A stretch of 64,000 bases of DNA from Panicum virgatum (GCF_016808335.1 NC_053143.1:1769398-1833397), one strand, 5' to 3'; numbered from the stretch's first letter, positions 1 through 12,189 are shown. Translations and numbers: made by a program. The notes: generated by a model not told the origin, from the letters alone.

Positions 1-99
1 GGACAAATATTTGGTGACAGATTCTGGTGAATGTATATTTTTGTTGGTTTGAGAATACATCATGCAGGAGATGATCTTATATTCAGGCACTGTTGTCCA

Positions 100-946
100 G
101 TTTCCTCTCCGAACTCGTCCTTATCCCCTCTCTACAGTGAACATAGGCGAAAAAGGGCGACTCCGAGGCGGACGCCGCTTCCGGCGGGGATTCCGCCGGT
201 CTTCTTCCTCTCCGATGGCCGGCCGGCCGTCGGCGAGGCGGAACGACCGCGGGATCACCGTCCGGCTGTAGATAGGTTAGATATTTACTTATCTAGGCCT
301 AGATGCTGCTCGTCGCCGTCGGGCGAAGGAGCTAGGGTTTGCTGGCGGCCTCAATTCGTCCATTCCTTTTGCAACGGGTTGGAGGGGATGGAGTTTGAGC
401 CGCTGTGGCTTGTCTTCCTCTTGCTGATGGTCGGAGTCGCCGCTTCGGCAAGGTGGATTTTGCTTCTCCGGGGATTTTCTGGTGAGATTTCTCGCTTGAA
501 ATCTTCTGTGAGATTGGGTCGGGTCCTTTCGCTTCCGTGCAATTGGATCTCGTCTTTGGGGATGGCCTCTATGGCGGAGCAAGTGCGGGTTGTTCTTCGT
601 GTTCTTCTGCGGTGCTCCAGAGCTTCTCGGGTTGAGGCGGAAGATGGCGGATGGAGGGTCAATTCTATGAGGTCGACGGCTGATGTCCTCTTCTCGCGGA
701 TCTCTTGCAGTTTACCTCTGGGTGTCCACCTCTCGATTTGCTTTGGTTTGATCGGTGGTTTCAAGTTCTTGGGCGATGCTGGGAGTACGCGGAGGCGGTC
801 GCGCTACCCTATCTGGAGGTGGAAGACGATGTGCAGGGACCTGGTTGTAATTTGTGCTTTCCTTAGGGTTGTCTTTGCAAAGCTAGGATGTACTGTGCTT
901 GCCACTGTTTAATATAATCTACATCTTGGTTCGCAAAAAAAAAAGG
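100..946 (+). mobile_element. LINE/retroposon-like insert with poly-A tail (tentative)
   Basis: A GC-rich stretch with no clear protein homology that I recognise. It ends in an A-rich 3' end (AATATAATC followed by ten A at about 936-945), as a retroposed copy would. It lies in what should be an intron of the WRI1-like gene but on the opposite strand. A long open frame (31-912) crosses it, but its composition looks non-coding. I could not define a clear target-site duplication; AGGAGAT occurs near both ends and may be chance. Confidence 0.3.
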
Positions 947-990
947 AGATACTGAATTGCAGACAATGGCTATTCACTAATTTGAATGGT

Positions 991-1913
991 CGGTGGCCGC
1001 TTCCTTGCACATGCGCCAGTCACTGGACATGTCCAATCTTAATGCAATAAGTAGTTAACCTATGTGTTTTCCTCTATCACTGGCTCTGGCCTTTTATGAT
1101 GGGAATAGCGGTGAAAGCAAATCTGTGGTCTGGATCTTGAATCTCGATCTAGGTTTGACACAGCCACCCAGGGCATGCTTGATGCACGTTAAGAGATCAC
1201 TGTCTGCTGGTGCTGAATCACGCAGGCAAGTGAAAAAAAACAAAAGGCCGGCAGTGCTGATGAATTGAAGATCCCTAGGCACCATCTTATTATTACTGCA
1301 ACTGGCAGTGGATGGGAGGTGAGTGGTGACTACTCGCGCCACGTGCTTGTCACGAGTTTGGAAGCCATGTACTTTTGGCTACTAATTAGCCAACAGTTTG
1401 CCTGTTTCATGCTACTAATTTTTAGGCAAGTTGGACTTCTGAAGGAGCAAATTTCTGGGGATTGCTTCATGAGAGTATCTTGGTCTTATGGTCTTGATCA
1501 TGACAATCAAGAAAAGGACAATTCTTTTGCCCCAGGAAAAGTGCACCAGTATTATGCTCCCTAGTATGATATGATTCGATAGATGATCAGATTCACTGTT
1601 TTTCTTTATTTTTCTTAAAAGCGACATAGTAGTTCGGATCACTAATATCTGAGTAGGACAGTATACAAGGGGATTGGCTAGTCTGCATTGAAGGGAAACT
1701 AAGAAATACTACGAGCCATTCAATTGTGTAGAAGTTAGGTCGATGAACATTCATAAAAACTGGTTAGAGTTAGGTGGCCCTGGCAGTAAGTAGGGCAATT
1801 CTACAACAAACAAGAGTAGCCCTTAAATGCTGGCATAAGCTAACTTGTTAAAAGAAATGCAAAGAGCATGCAACTATAAACATTACTGGGGAATACAGTA
1901 CACTAGCCCATAC
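991..1913. other. Intron sequence of the WRI1-like gene; no further feature seen
   Basis: AT-rich sequence between the last visible AP2 exon and the retroposon-like insert. I searched it for the expected continuation of AP2 repeat 2 (TQEEAA...YDLAAIEYRG) on the minus strand and did not find it. Confidence 0.5.
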
Positions 1914-4205
1914 CGAATGTTCCTAAGTAGAGGTACTTGTTCCCAAAGACTCGCCCAATCCGCGCCTCCCACCTCCCGTTGTGGTGATGCCTGATCATTA
2001 AAACAATAAGAATATTGAAATTTCATTATTCCAACTATAAACTGAATGAATCTCAAGACATGCATCTCTGAACAATGAGGAGAGATAATAAGAGTGATGC
2101 ATGCAGTACACAGGTGGCATGTCTAGGTGCACAATGCTGATGAGTCATGCATGCATGACATGGCTGGCGTGTGACGTGTCATAGGCCCAGGTGATGCATG
2201 GCAGTCACGTTACAGGTGGACCTCTTCTCCAACATGCCGTGTCAGCAGACTAGAGAACACTACAGCAGAAAGGTTTCTGCCTTTGAGTCAGCCTGCACTC
2301 TGGACTGGACCCCATTCTCAGTTCCATTTTTGGTACTTGAGTTGCACAGTTTTGCAGGTGTGTTTGATGAACATTGCTGGCTGCTGCATGTGCTAGTTGG
2401 ACCAGAAATCCAAAATAAGTGAGGGGGTTTGATTTAAGGGTTGGTGATTAATTAGTACCTGGCGACGCCTCTGTACTTGGAGACCCCTCTGGAGAAGCCG
2501 CTGCTCCGGCGGCGGAGGGAGGCCAGGTACTCCTCCCGCGACACCCCCTCCATCTCAGACATCTCGCCCGAGTAATCCTCCGCCTGCATCAATCAAATCA
2601 CCAAGCTTAGTCGATTGATTTCATCTACTAAATATTGTTAACATGAATATTATTCAAAATGCAAACAAACTTTGACGGCCAGTTACTACCCCTGCTTGCT
2701 TACGACCGCACAATAATGGAGGCTAGTCTTGTCTGAGTTTGCATAATGGAGTAGTTGCAACAAGCCGACAGGGGTTGTGAGCTCATTGCTCGATCTGATG
2801 TCATCTAAATTTATTGCTAGACGGTGCCTTGTTCATAATAAATAACTAAGCACAAAAGAAGCCATTTTCAGTTCGCCCTCGGTCTCTGGGTTATTTGGTC
2901 ATGCAGGAGTTTGCTAACAATATGAACTCTTGACAGATTGGAGACAATTTGTTTTCTTGGAGCACGCAGGAACTTACTGGGAAATTCAGGACTGTTTCAG
3001 GACCCCAGTATTTGAGAGCTGCAAGGTCATATGCACGAGCAGCTGCCTCCTCAGTATCATAGGCCCCTGCAGATCGTAGAGAATTAATTTGTTTTCATAG
3101 CGAGACAAGGATGCAGATCACACCATGATCTGGCGACAAGTAACATGAATCTGGCAAAGACAGCTTAGATGTATTTAGTGAATTGTGGGACTTACCCAAA
3201 TAGACTATTGAGTAGATCACAGTCACATGCAGATCACCAGGCAAGGGCCCCCGCCAAAGATAACAGAAAGAAAAGGAGATAAACAAAGCCTGATCAGGAT
3301 GTCAGCCTTAAGAAATTCGGTGCACTTTTGAAATAAGCTTTGTACTACTGGCAGATGCATTACTGCTCAATCATCGTATTAGAATTTTTGTTTTCCTTTG
3401 GAAAAATAAATAAGACGAAAAGGAACCAATTTTCAGAGAAAAAAATATGTATGACAAGAATACTTGAAATCATTTCCATATCCCTTTCAAGTTTCAAGTA
3501 AGTGTACATGCATCTGTGATACAAGTAGCAAGCAATACACACACACCTTGCCTGCCTTTCTTCTTGTTCTGGAGGGAGGTGAGGCAGTGCTTGTCCCAGA
3601 GATGGGCCTCGAACCTGCCTGTCCACCTGTGCCTGCATGCAACGCGACGCGTATGTTGATGAGCAGCAGCATTAATTTACAAAGAAATTTACAGCGCTCT
3701 CCTTACAACAAGGAGAAGAGGTGGGGGGGGGGGGGGGGCAGAAGTCAAAGAAACTGAGCACCACAAAAGATGGCTGGCGGTAATGCAGATGAACTAACTT
3801 CCTACTTTCTAGCTATCAGAAAACGACCTCTCCTATCGCAGAAATGTTTCAAGAACAGAGAAAACGACCTCTCCTATCGAGGAGAGAAGTGGTGGCGATC
3901 GGAATCAGGGGGTGGATGGGATGGGGTAGGACGGCATGCAGATGGCGAGACGCGTACCTGGTGACTCCCCTGTAGACGGAGCTCCTCTTGGCGGCGGCAT
4001 TGGGAGCAGCAGGGTCGGCGGGGTCGTCCTTGCTCTGGGTCTGGCGGGGCGCCTCTTTGCGGGGCCTCTTGGGCTTGTCGGCGCCCTTGGCCTGGGTCCT
4101 GGCCCTCGCCCTCTTGCGTTGAGGAATTTCCTCGGTGGAGATGGAGGAGGAGGAGGAGGAAGGAGGGGAGGAAACAGGGGGAGGAGATCTTGTCTCCATG
4201 ACCAT
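1914..4205 (-). CDS. WRI1-like: WRINKLED1-like AP2/ERF transcription factor (partial, exons 1-6)
   Basis: Probable plant AP2-family transcription factor of the WRI1 type. In that family the proteins activate glycolytic and fatty-acid synthesis genes in the nucleus. Coding exons on the minus strand: 3958-4205, 3547-3632, 3196-3204, 2978-3066, 2459-2583 and 1914-1990, all with GT/AG borders and matching phase (211 codons visible). A Ser-rich N-terminus and basic KRKRARAR-like stretch lead into AP2 repeat 1 ([23 protein letters not shown], the mini-exon [26 protein letters not shown]). The linker follows ([26 protein letters not shown]), then the start of AP2 repeat 2 ([25 protein letters not shown]). 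Exon 3 is the 9-nt micro-exon characteristic of WRI1 genes. The last donor is at 1912-1913. No further AP2 exon is visible down to position 1, so the 3' end lies off the window. The start could be 4205 or 4199 (two Met codons apart by one residue). Confidence 0.9.
3196..3204 (-). other. 9-nt micro-exon encoding V-Y-L of AP2 repeat 1
   Basis: Flanked by an AG acceptor (complement of 3205-3206) and a GTAAG donor (3191-3195). Joining it between exons 3547-3632 and 2978-3066 restores the reading frame and the conserved QVYLGAYD core of the first AP2 domain. Most gene finders miss this exon. Confidence 0.92.
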
Positions 4206-4346
4206 GATCGATCTCTCCCTCTGTCTGAGCGGCGGGGGACGCAGCGTGTTTCCGTAGGACGTCTACTGATCAATGGAGGTGGCGTGTTGGTGTTTCGCCG
4301 GTGAATTTGCCTCGCCTCGCCGGCGAGGTGGATGGAGCAGGGAGGT

Positions 4347-4354
4347 TTTATAGG
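4347..4354 (-). promoter_or_regulatory. TATA box of the WRI1-like gene
   Basis: CTATAAAA on the minus strand, about 140 bases upstream of the ATG at 4205, followed by a GC-rich leader. Just upstream lie two ~25-bp direct copies of a GGGACAGGAGG-type repeat (about 4368-4418). Confidence 0.55.
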
Positions 4355-4479
4355 GACGCGCGGGCGCAGGGACAGGAGGAGGAGGCAGCGGCGCAGGGAC
4401 AGGAGGAGGAGGCAGCGGTGGGGGGTTTTGGTCAAGATGCTGGATGGATCTCCGCTCCGCTCCGTTACTGCTACATGAC

Positions 4480-6280
4480 ATGACACCCTGTTTTGCTGCT
4501 GTAATCTTGCTCGCCCGGCATCCCGTTGCTGCCGTTTTCACCGTTCTGTGCCTGTGCGGCCGCCAAGTCTGCAGTGCATGTAACAGATCACCGTATGCTG
4601 GGAAATTAGTCACTCCATCCAACGATGAGACTGCCTTTGAACCTGGCACTACTGCAAGACACGAAATTAGGGGTAAAAAAGTTTTTTTTTTCAAATACCC
4701 TAGTACACTCCTACAGCAGAGCATCTCAGGTCCAGGTTTCATCTCGTACTTTACCAGCTTTGATTGACACAATTTGGTCGTGTATCGAACGTCCCTGTCA
4801 CGTCCTTATGATATATGGGATGAGTCGAGTGACGTTGGAGGCCAATCAATGGCTATAGCGGACGATTAATGGGCACAAATGGGATATAATTAATTAATAT
4901 CAGAACACATAAAACATGCAGCTTTTAGGCGGCAAAAAAAAATCCATTACGAGAGGACCCATGTAATTTTTTATGTTTATACTCTTCTCTATTTTTATAT
5001 GGGTGATGAGGCTCATTCATGTCTCTATCGTGTTAGGGTTTTTTTTTTGAAGAATTTGTTTGTTTGTATACGTATCCTAAACGGAAATAGTTACTCTGTG
5101 CATTTGGATCACTGACACGTGGATCCGACCCCATGTGTCAGTGACCCGGATCAAAGGCAGGGAGGACTCCTACTCGAAAGGAACGGAGAAGGGATGCACG
5201 GAGGGACATAAACACGCCTCTGGTTTGGAGCCGCAAGGAGACGAAAATCGCGTTGCGATTCTTGGCTTGCGTAGTCAGCAAACACATCGATGAGCTGCAG
5301 TGCAGGCCTCCAATTCCAAATGGCATGCCTACCTCTGCCTGCACGCAGGCAGCTGCCTTCTCCCAAGCCGTTGGTTTCTCCTGCTCTGCAACGCCCGCGA
5401 CACTTGTCCAAACACAGCAGACAAGAGCAAAGCAGAGCAGAGCCTAGAATAATTCAATGCAGTGCAAGAACCGATCCACAATCACCATTCGATCATCCAT
5501 CACTGACCACTACACCAGAGTCTTCCTCTTGCATTCAACTTGGAGTACTACTCGACAAACATAAAAATGTGTCGCTCGATTCAAACGAGAGATTCTACTA
5601 CTGCTGATCGAGACGTAGGTTGCACGAGCATGGCCATTTTGTATCCCATCTTGCAACTCGACTGAATTCAGCAGGTCTTTCATGCATGAGATACTCGTGC
5701 TAAGCAACTGTGTGATTGGTAGTATACGTCAACGCCTGAGAGGATTGGACCATCCATCCATCCAAAGTTGACACGGCCGTGGACCGAGAATTATTTTCAG
5801 ATAACTAAACTGACAGCCACTGAAGATGCATGTATCATCCATCATTTATCATGTGCAACATCTGATTGCCAGCATGGGGAAAACGAAAACCAATAGCCAC
5901 CTCTCCCTCCCCTCCCGTGTAAACGAAACGACTGCACAAACCAATTCGTCGCGACGCCGACTGCTCATTCAAAATGCTAACGCCGTACGTCCTTCCGTTC
6001 CGTTCCATCAGTTCTTTAATTTCGTCCGCGCCTTGACCTGCTGCCGCATTCATTAGTAGTCCAAAGCCAGAGCGATTAGAAATCCTCGATCTGCACTACA
6101 GGAATAACCAAGCTTGTTCGCATTCAGTGCACTACAGGAATAATCAAGCTTGTTCAGCTGTTCGCATTCAGAAACGCAACCATACCAGTAATCTGTGCAG
6201 TGCAGCAATGCGAGTATCTATTTTCAACTGCACAAGTCTGAAAACCTCAAAACCGTGTTGCTTGTTACGCCAAGTTTTTG
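4480..6280. other. Intergenic, upstream of the WRI1-like gene
   Basis: No gene recognised. Contains short repeats only, for example two nearly identical ~28-bp copies around GCACTACAGGAATAA (about 6092-6118 and 6127-6155). The part next to 4480 probably holds WRI1 promoter sequence. Confidence 0.4.
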
Positions 6281-6284
6281 TCGG

Positions 6285-6860
6285 TTCAGTAGTTATGCTG
6301 GTTTCTCATCTACTTTTTTGGCTTCCGTCTTTCATTTGAGTCAGCCAAGTAAAAAGCAAGTTTTAGGTTGCCAGATTCCTGAACCAAGACGGGGGAATTC
6401 CAAACCTTTCATCTAATCTCTCACCCGTTATGCAGCAACATGCATGTTTGCTTGCTTGCAAGTTATTACCTGCAACTACATCATATCTGCCCACGTCTTA
6501 AACTAATATCCTCACCAATACTTATATATATAATTAATAACTCGACTGATTAAGATCGGTGGAAGTATTTAATAGCTAGGAATATAATAGTGTAGTACTA
6601 CAGGACAGCAGAAGTCAAACCTGCATGCAGTTTTCATGGGAATGGGCAAAACGATCTTGAACTGACATGGGCAACTCAGTGGTATACAAAAGAACTAACA
6701 ATCATACATGAGGGTTGAGGGAGATGAGTGCATCGATAACATGATGTCCCCTCCGAAGAAAACCGTGACTTTGGTTTCCTTCAGAATATAGGAGTACAAG
6801 CAAGTGTGCCACTCTCAATTTCCAACAATTTTCTCATTCTTTCTCTTCAGAAAATATAAG
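6285..6860. repeat. Duplicated segment, copy 1
   Basis: Collinear with 7280-7900 at spacings of about 990-1046 bp. Shared landmarks are TTTCTCATC(T/C)ACTTTT, GCCAGATTCCTGAACC (6370 and 7360), TGCCCACGT, ATATCCTCAC, AAGAATATAAT-like text, TGTC(C)CCTCC(G/A)AAGAAAA, and a final CTCTCAA..CAACAATT. Diverged by many substitutions and indels, so old. No coding capacity recognised. Confidence 0.7.
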
Positions 6861-7279
6861 TAAACTTCATCTGTTTTGAGCCCTGATCTGCTAAAACTAC
6901 AGGGGAAATTCCATGACAACCTGTTATAGTGGAAATTGGTAGTATATGTTGCTCTTGTTTCCTCTCTCTTCTCTCTTTGCTCGTCTCGAAGGATACGTAC
7001 GTATGGGCCTCCTTGGACCTTAAGTTGAATTAGTGGTGGATGATATGCATGCATATCATCCATTGCCGTGCTATAGTTCAAACGTCGTGTTGCTTAAGGA
7101 ATAATTCTGTAGCTAGCTTCAAGGGAACCTGACACCTGTTAACAGTTGTTACACAGCGGCACGCGCCATAGCTTCTGAAAACTACCAAACCCAAAACAAT
7201 TTCGGTTTTGTCATCAGCTAGCTGTAAAAGCCTGAAGACTCTAAATTAAGCGCGTTGCTTCTAACTATAAGTCAAGCGA

Positions 7280-7900
7280 GTGTTTAGTTTAGCAGTTAAC
7301 CTCGTTTCTCATCCACTTTTGCCTGTCTGAGAGCTTACCTCGTGTAAAAGTTTTAGGTCGCCAGATTCCTGAACCGAAGACAAGGGAACTCCAAACATTT
7401 CCATCTGATAATAACTCACTCGTCATGAAGCAACTCGTGTAGAAGGTTTTTTGGAGGAATGTTTGCCTGCATGTTGCCTGGAGATACTTACAACTGCCCA
7501 CGTACTAAGGGAATATCCTCACAAATGTTTGAGTATATCCTGCTGACTGATATGGAAATGATAAGAATATAATGCTGGTATAAGATAGCACAAATCAAGC
7601 CTGCGTTTTTTACGAGGATGGGCAGAAGAACACCCAAATCTGGTACTGACATGAACCACTCACTCAACGTGCGTATAAAGTACCCACTTCAATAAAAGGG
7701 AGAGGAGTAACATATAACATGACATGTCTCCTCCAAAGAAAAATAGTAACATGGTATGCTATCGCACGAACAAAACCTCGGTAATAGCATATTTTGACTT
7801 GCAATGTTGACAACAAGCCCTACTGACTAGGATTTAAAATATAAAAGTGGCCATGGCATTCTCAAACTCTCAACAATTCTCGTATCATTCTTCCTATAGT
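7280..7900. repeat. Duplicated segment, copy 2
   Basis: Second copy of the 6285-6860 segment in the same orientation. It lies immediately downstream of the 3' end of the 8002-11405 gene, so it may overlap that gene's 3' untranslated region. Confidence 0.7.
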
Positions 7901-8001
7901 GCTAACTGGTGTACATTATTCCCAAAGTACACCAAAAAAAAAAGATGCAGGACTATTACTTCACTTATTTAGCCGGTGGGCACTATTTACTCTGTTCACT
8001 G

Positions 8002-11000
8002 TCAGAACGTTCTAATGTTACATATAAGAAGCCCTCCATATTCTATTCGATTCTGAAAGGTCAACGTATCCTTAAGTAAGTCCAGATTAACTCTCTGGGA
8101 GACATAGTCATCAGTACAATAACTAGACCTCGTCTCTCTTAACTCTTTATTGTTTCCCCTTCCAAAATTCCCAAGGTACTGCTGAACATTACAGTTTTCA
8201 ACACTTTTAACTGGCTCATGGGTGAAAGAGAAACAGGAACTTCTGCTCCGTGGAGTGTCGAAGCCATCGAGATCATCATTTGACTTGCTTCTAACTTTCA
8301 AACCATGGGCGTTTGTGTGGCTAAATATAGCATTGTCAGAGACATCAGATCCAGTTATGCTAATTGAGCACTGAGTTTGCTTGTCCAATTCCTGGGAGAA
8401 ATGAAGAGAGAGAGAAAAACCCATAAATGTCATTTTACTGAAATACCATGACAAATTCAAGGTGGGGATATCCTCTGAATATATAGATCAGACAGAAGAT
8501 ATACAAAAGAAGGATTACAACTACCAATGATATTATTATTTATGACAATCTATTATATAAGGGTAGCATTTTCAGGATGACCCCCAGATTTAAGTATCTT
8601 CTAAAATAGAATAATGAATTTTTTGCAGTGCTCCCCATGATTCAGAACACTTAACATGCTGGAGATAATATCACGAAATAAGGGAACACAATATATTCCA
8701 AGAATAATTCAAATTTGAGTCTCAGTACAGGGTCATACTACTGTGCACTTCCAACAAATGAGAGCATATTAAAAGGATCTCAACAACCCAACTTGAACAA
8801 CAAAACTCCAAGCTAAGAGAAAAATCAATCGACTAACCTCATGATGGCCATGTTGATCAGCCAGAGTGCGGGGCTCTTGAAAGCTTGATCTCCCTTTGTG
8901 GAAAAATCTACTATTGCTCTTTGGTTGGACATTCAAAATTGAATTTGGTTGAGGGTACTCAGGTGATGAGAAATCAGTGCTATCCATTGTTGAAATTGAA
9001 ACACATTCCTCGAAATAATTCATTGCCTCTTCAGCTAAATGCCTCGAAACTTTCAGCCTTTCTATGCTACTCTGTAATCCCAAAGCAGATATAAAGGTAA
9101 GATCAAGAATGCATATTATTAACACAAATCTCAAGATTACATGAATAAATAGATTGTATTTGTGTTTGGATTAGCACATACAATACCTTTCTTCTTGGTC
9201 GTTTTTTATGTGTCTCTGTAAATTGTGGAGTTGTTACTATGTCCTTCAGCATTCTACTCAGTTCTTGTTCCCGCTGCTCTTCAACTGCCAAATCTGCCCG
9301 AAGCTTTCGAGCACGTTCATGTGACTGCAATCAAGCAGTAAAAGGTTTAATTGATGAGTAGTGACTACATTTAACTAAAGGCACAACACATTTGGCACAA
9401 TAGTTAACAGACCTGTTTGAGTTTTATTGTATATTCTGTAATGTCAGAAGACAGCTCAGAGGTGTCAGGATCAAACTCATGAGAAGCTTCCAACTGACCC
9501 AGTTGTTGGTTTGCTTCATGGTGCCAAATGTCTGAAACCAGCTCTGAAGCATCTGTATCAAACTCAAGAGGAATTTCCATTTGCTCCCAGTGCTGCTTTG
9601 CTGCACTGTTCATCGTATCAGAAACCATCTCAGCAACATCTGAATCAAATTCAAGAGGGATTTGTACAATATCTTTCTTTCGGTAATCTGTTGCATAATC
9701 ACTTATGTCAGAGATAAACTCAGCAGAATCTGGATCGAACTCGGGAGGAATTTCCAGAACTGGATCCACTGGGACGTTTGAATTGTTCTGCTGCCAAATG
9801 GCCTATTGATCAATGAAAAATAATAGCATCATGAACAACATAGCACAAGAAAATAAAATATGAATGAAAGGTCCAGACAGAATATAGTGGATAAAAACAG
9901 CAAAGCCAAATGAAAAGCAAAAGGTGAAAATAAAGGCAAATAATTTTTTCCCTTCACAAACAGAAAGCGGGACTAGCAAAATATTTCTAGAAAACACATT
10001 TTCAACCTGGCAATATTGTACTGAAAGAGAATATGGTGTGAACTTAGAGAAACAAGTGGGCACCATGTTGGCATTATCCATTGTAATAGCCCTAAAAAAG
10101 GAAACTGCATATGTGCCACTCCTTCCAGTTAGAAAACATCAATGTTCAAAAGTGATATTTTCTCAAAGTTCATAGCTACACCAAGGAATTGCAACAGAAA
10201 ATAGTTTCACATGAGTGATTCACCAGTTCTTACATGCTCAAGATGTTGACCTGATGAGGAAGCAGCAGTGCTAGCTTCTGAATGGGTAGTTTCATCCATT
10301 TGTTGAGAACCCTGTGTGCAATAAACACACTTTTAGTTACTGACACACATTCATGTTGGCTGCGAACCCCATGGCACGCATCATTTGACCAAAGCACAAA
10401 AGTACACAGCTATTTATGTACCACTCCGTTTGTTGACCCCTGAGATGAACAGGTTGCATGAATTCCACTATTCTTGCCCTGTGAGGATTTTACTTTGTGA
10501 GAAACTAAGAATAAGCGTTTCTTTAAAGTACTAAATTGTTACCGTACACATAAAACATCCAATGTAAGGTTCAGAACCATTGACATACCTCTGAATTCGA
10601 ATGCCGGCTCCAACATGACTGCAATTTCCTTGCCACGTCCATGGTTTCAGCATCGGTCTGTCAGATGTAGCAAGACAAAAACTTTCGATTAATTGGCATA
10701 CCCTGACGACAGTTAGTCAGCTAGATTCAGATTGCTGTACACATAGAATGCAGATGGCCTATCAATTAGTCTGCATATCTATCTACACGGCCTGTACTAG
10801 CTGATCGTATAGCAGAAAGGGAAAACAAAGAAATTTTTGTAGTCGTGAAAAGCGGGGAGCTTTTCTGGAGACAAAATTTTGGGGTGAAATGTGAAGCAGG
10901 GACTGACCTCAGAGCCCCTGTACGGGCGCGCGCCGTCGGCCACCGACCGCGCCCGCGAAGCCCTCCTCCCACCGACAGCGCCAGCGCCAGCACCGTCCAC

Positions 11001-11405
11001 CGACGGCACAGAGGCGGTGTGCCGCCGCTGCGGCGCGACGGACACCGACCGCGCTCTCCCGGCGGCGCCGCCGCGTCCCCCGCCCTTGAGCGGCTCACGC
11101 CCTCTGCCCCGCTTGGGAAGCACATCCCCGCCGCCGGCGCTAGTAGTAGCCCCCGGCGGCGGAGATGGGGAGGCGGAGGGAGAGGCCGCGGAGTCGAAGA
11201 GCGGATTGGTGCGGGTGTTGGCGTAGTCCTCCTGGAGCTGGAGGCTGTCGGTGTCGGGGCCGCGGACGCGGGGCGCGGCGCTGACGCTGCGGGAGCGGGA
11301 GCGGGAGCGGCGCGGGCACGGGCACGGGGGCGGGTCGGAGCGAGAGGTGGAGGAGGAGGCGTGGAGGTCGCGGCGCGTGGTGGACTTGAACGCCCACGAC
11401 GCCAT
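8002..11405 (-). CDS. Unrecognised plant protein with four EFD-x-D-x2-(E)-x2-SD repeats, 617 aa
   Basis: Eight coding exons on the minus strand: 10908-11405, 10589-10657, 10422-10478, 10234-10311, 9413-9802, 9187-9324, 8838-9071 and 8002-8391. Every junction is GT/AG and every exon is in phase 0, giving 617 residues. The N-terminal ~165 residues are Arg/Ser/Pro-rich with SRSRSRS and RARSVS motifs. Exon 5 carries four repeats with a spacing of roughly 30 residues (EFDPDSAEFISD, EFDSDVAEMVSD, EFDTDASELVSD, EFDPDTSELSSD). Exon 6 is highly charged and helical (ERARKLRADLAVEEQREQELSRML), a likely coiled coil. The C-terminal third is Ser-rich. There is no signal peptide or membrane segment. I chose Met 11405 (MASWAFKS) over an upstream in-frame Met at 11510 because the intervening text looks like leader. 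Function unknown; it resembles uncharacterised angiosperm proteins. Confidence 0.82.
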
Positions 11406-11585
11406 CGGGTACGGCGGTGGTTGACTCGATTGGCACGGCGCACGGCGGGCGGAGGAAACGAAACGGCGAGGGTGGAGTGGAGCGGCGGGAAGTGGGTGGG
11501 TGGGTGGCATTCAGCTGACGATGACCAGTGGGGGCGACCACCGGGAAGGAGAGAGACGGATAAAAAATAAAAATAAAAAAAATGG

Positions 11586-11658
11586 TGGAGATGCGGGGGA
11601 TCGAACCCCGTGCCTCTCGCATGCAAAGCGAGCGCTCTACCATTTGAGCTACATCCCC
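11586..11658 (-). tRNA. tRNA-Ala (anticodon TGC), intact
   Basis: 73 nt with a complete cloverleaf. The acceptor pairs GGGGATG with CATCTCC and contains the G3:U70 wobble pair that defines alanine identity. D arm is GCTC..GAGC, anticodon stem CTCGC/GCGAG with loop TTTGCAT (anticodon TGC), TPsiC arm CGGGG-TTCGATC-CCCCG. A T-rich run directly downstream (minus strand, about 11572-11583) suits as a Pol III terminator. It sits only ~180 bp upstream of the ATG of the 617-aa protein gene, on the same strand. Confidence 0.95.
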
Positions 11659-11797
11659 TTTGTGGTTCTAGTCCATTAAAAAATATACTTGAACATAAAA
11701 CAACATCCCGCTCACAGGAGGAATACGGATTGTCGACACAAAACTAAGATTAAAAGGAATATGATCTCAACAAAAACTAAACCAAAACGAATATGAT

Positions 11798-11874
11798 TGG
11801 AGATGCGAGGAATCGAACCTCGAGCCTCTTGCAATGCGCTATGCTCAGTGCTCTACCAATTGAGCTACATCCCC
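11798..11874 (-). pseudogene. tRNA-Ala-derived pseudogene (copy B)
   Basis: Retains the tRNA-Ala acceptor, D arm (GCTCAATTGGTAGAGC) and TPsiC arm (CGAGG-TTCGATT-CCTCG). The anticodon arm is about 21 nt long instead of 17, and the TGC loop is lost. Confidence 0.8.
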
Positions 11875-12189
11875 TACTTTTTATTTTATTTACCTTTGCA
11901 TTGTAATTATTTTTTCTTTTTTAAAATCCAATACTTCATGAATCGGATACAGTCAATTTGAAAGCTGGGATGCACTGCGATGTCCCATCTTCTACGTGTG
12001 CATCAAATAAAGTTAGTTTGATTGGTTATTCGCCCAAAAAGCAAACAGGTTAGTTAGATTGGTAGGTACATGATGCACGATTAGACCTATGTGAGATCTC
12101 GTTGGATTGGAATTCCTCGTTGGGGTTCTTCTTCAAATCATGCCCGCTCCATATATTCCTATACATTTGTCACACCTAGAAAAAGTAGC

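Noticed and set aside
31..912. 293-codon frame at the left edge
   Set aside because: No recognisable domain, crosses the retroposon-like insert, mixed composition. Not supported as a gene.
2459..2583. Possible natural end of the WRI1-like gene at AGG TAC TAA after exon 5
   Set aside because: A good donor (AG|GTACT) and a perfectly matching next exon at 1914-1990 (second AP2 repeat) show that the frame continues by splicing.
10797..11626. Long plus-strand frame 10845-11570 and alternative minus frames over exon 1 of the 617-aa gene
   Set aside because: Shadow frames of a GC-rich coding exon; only the frame starting MASWAFKS splices cleanly with the seven downstream exons.
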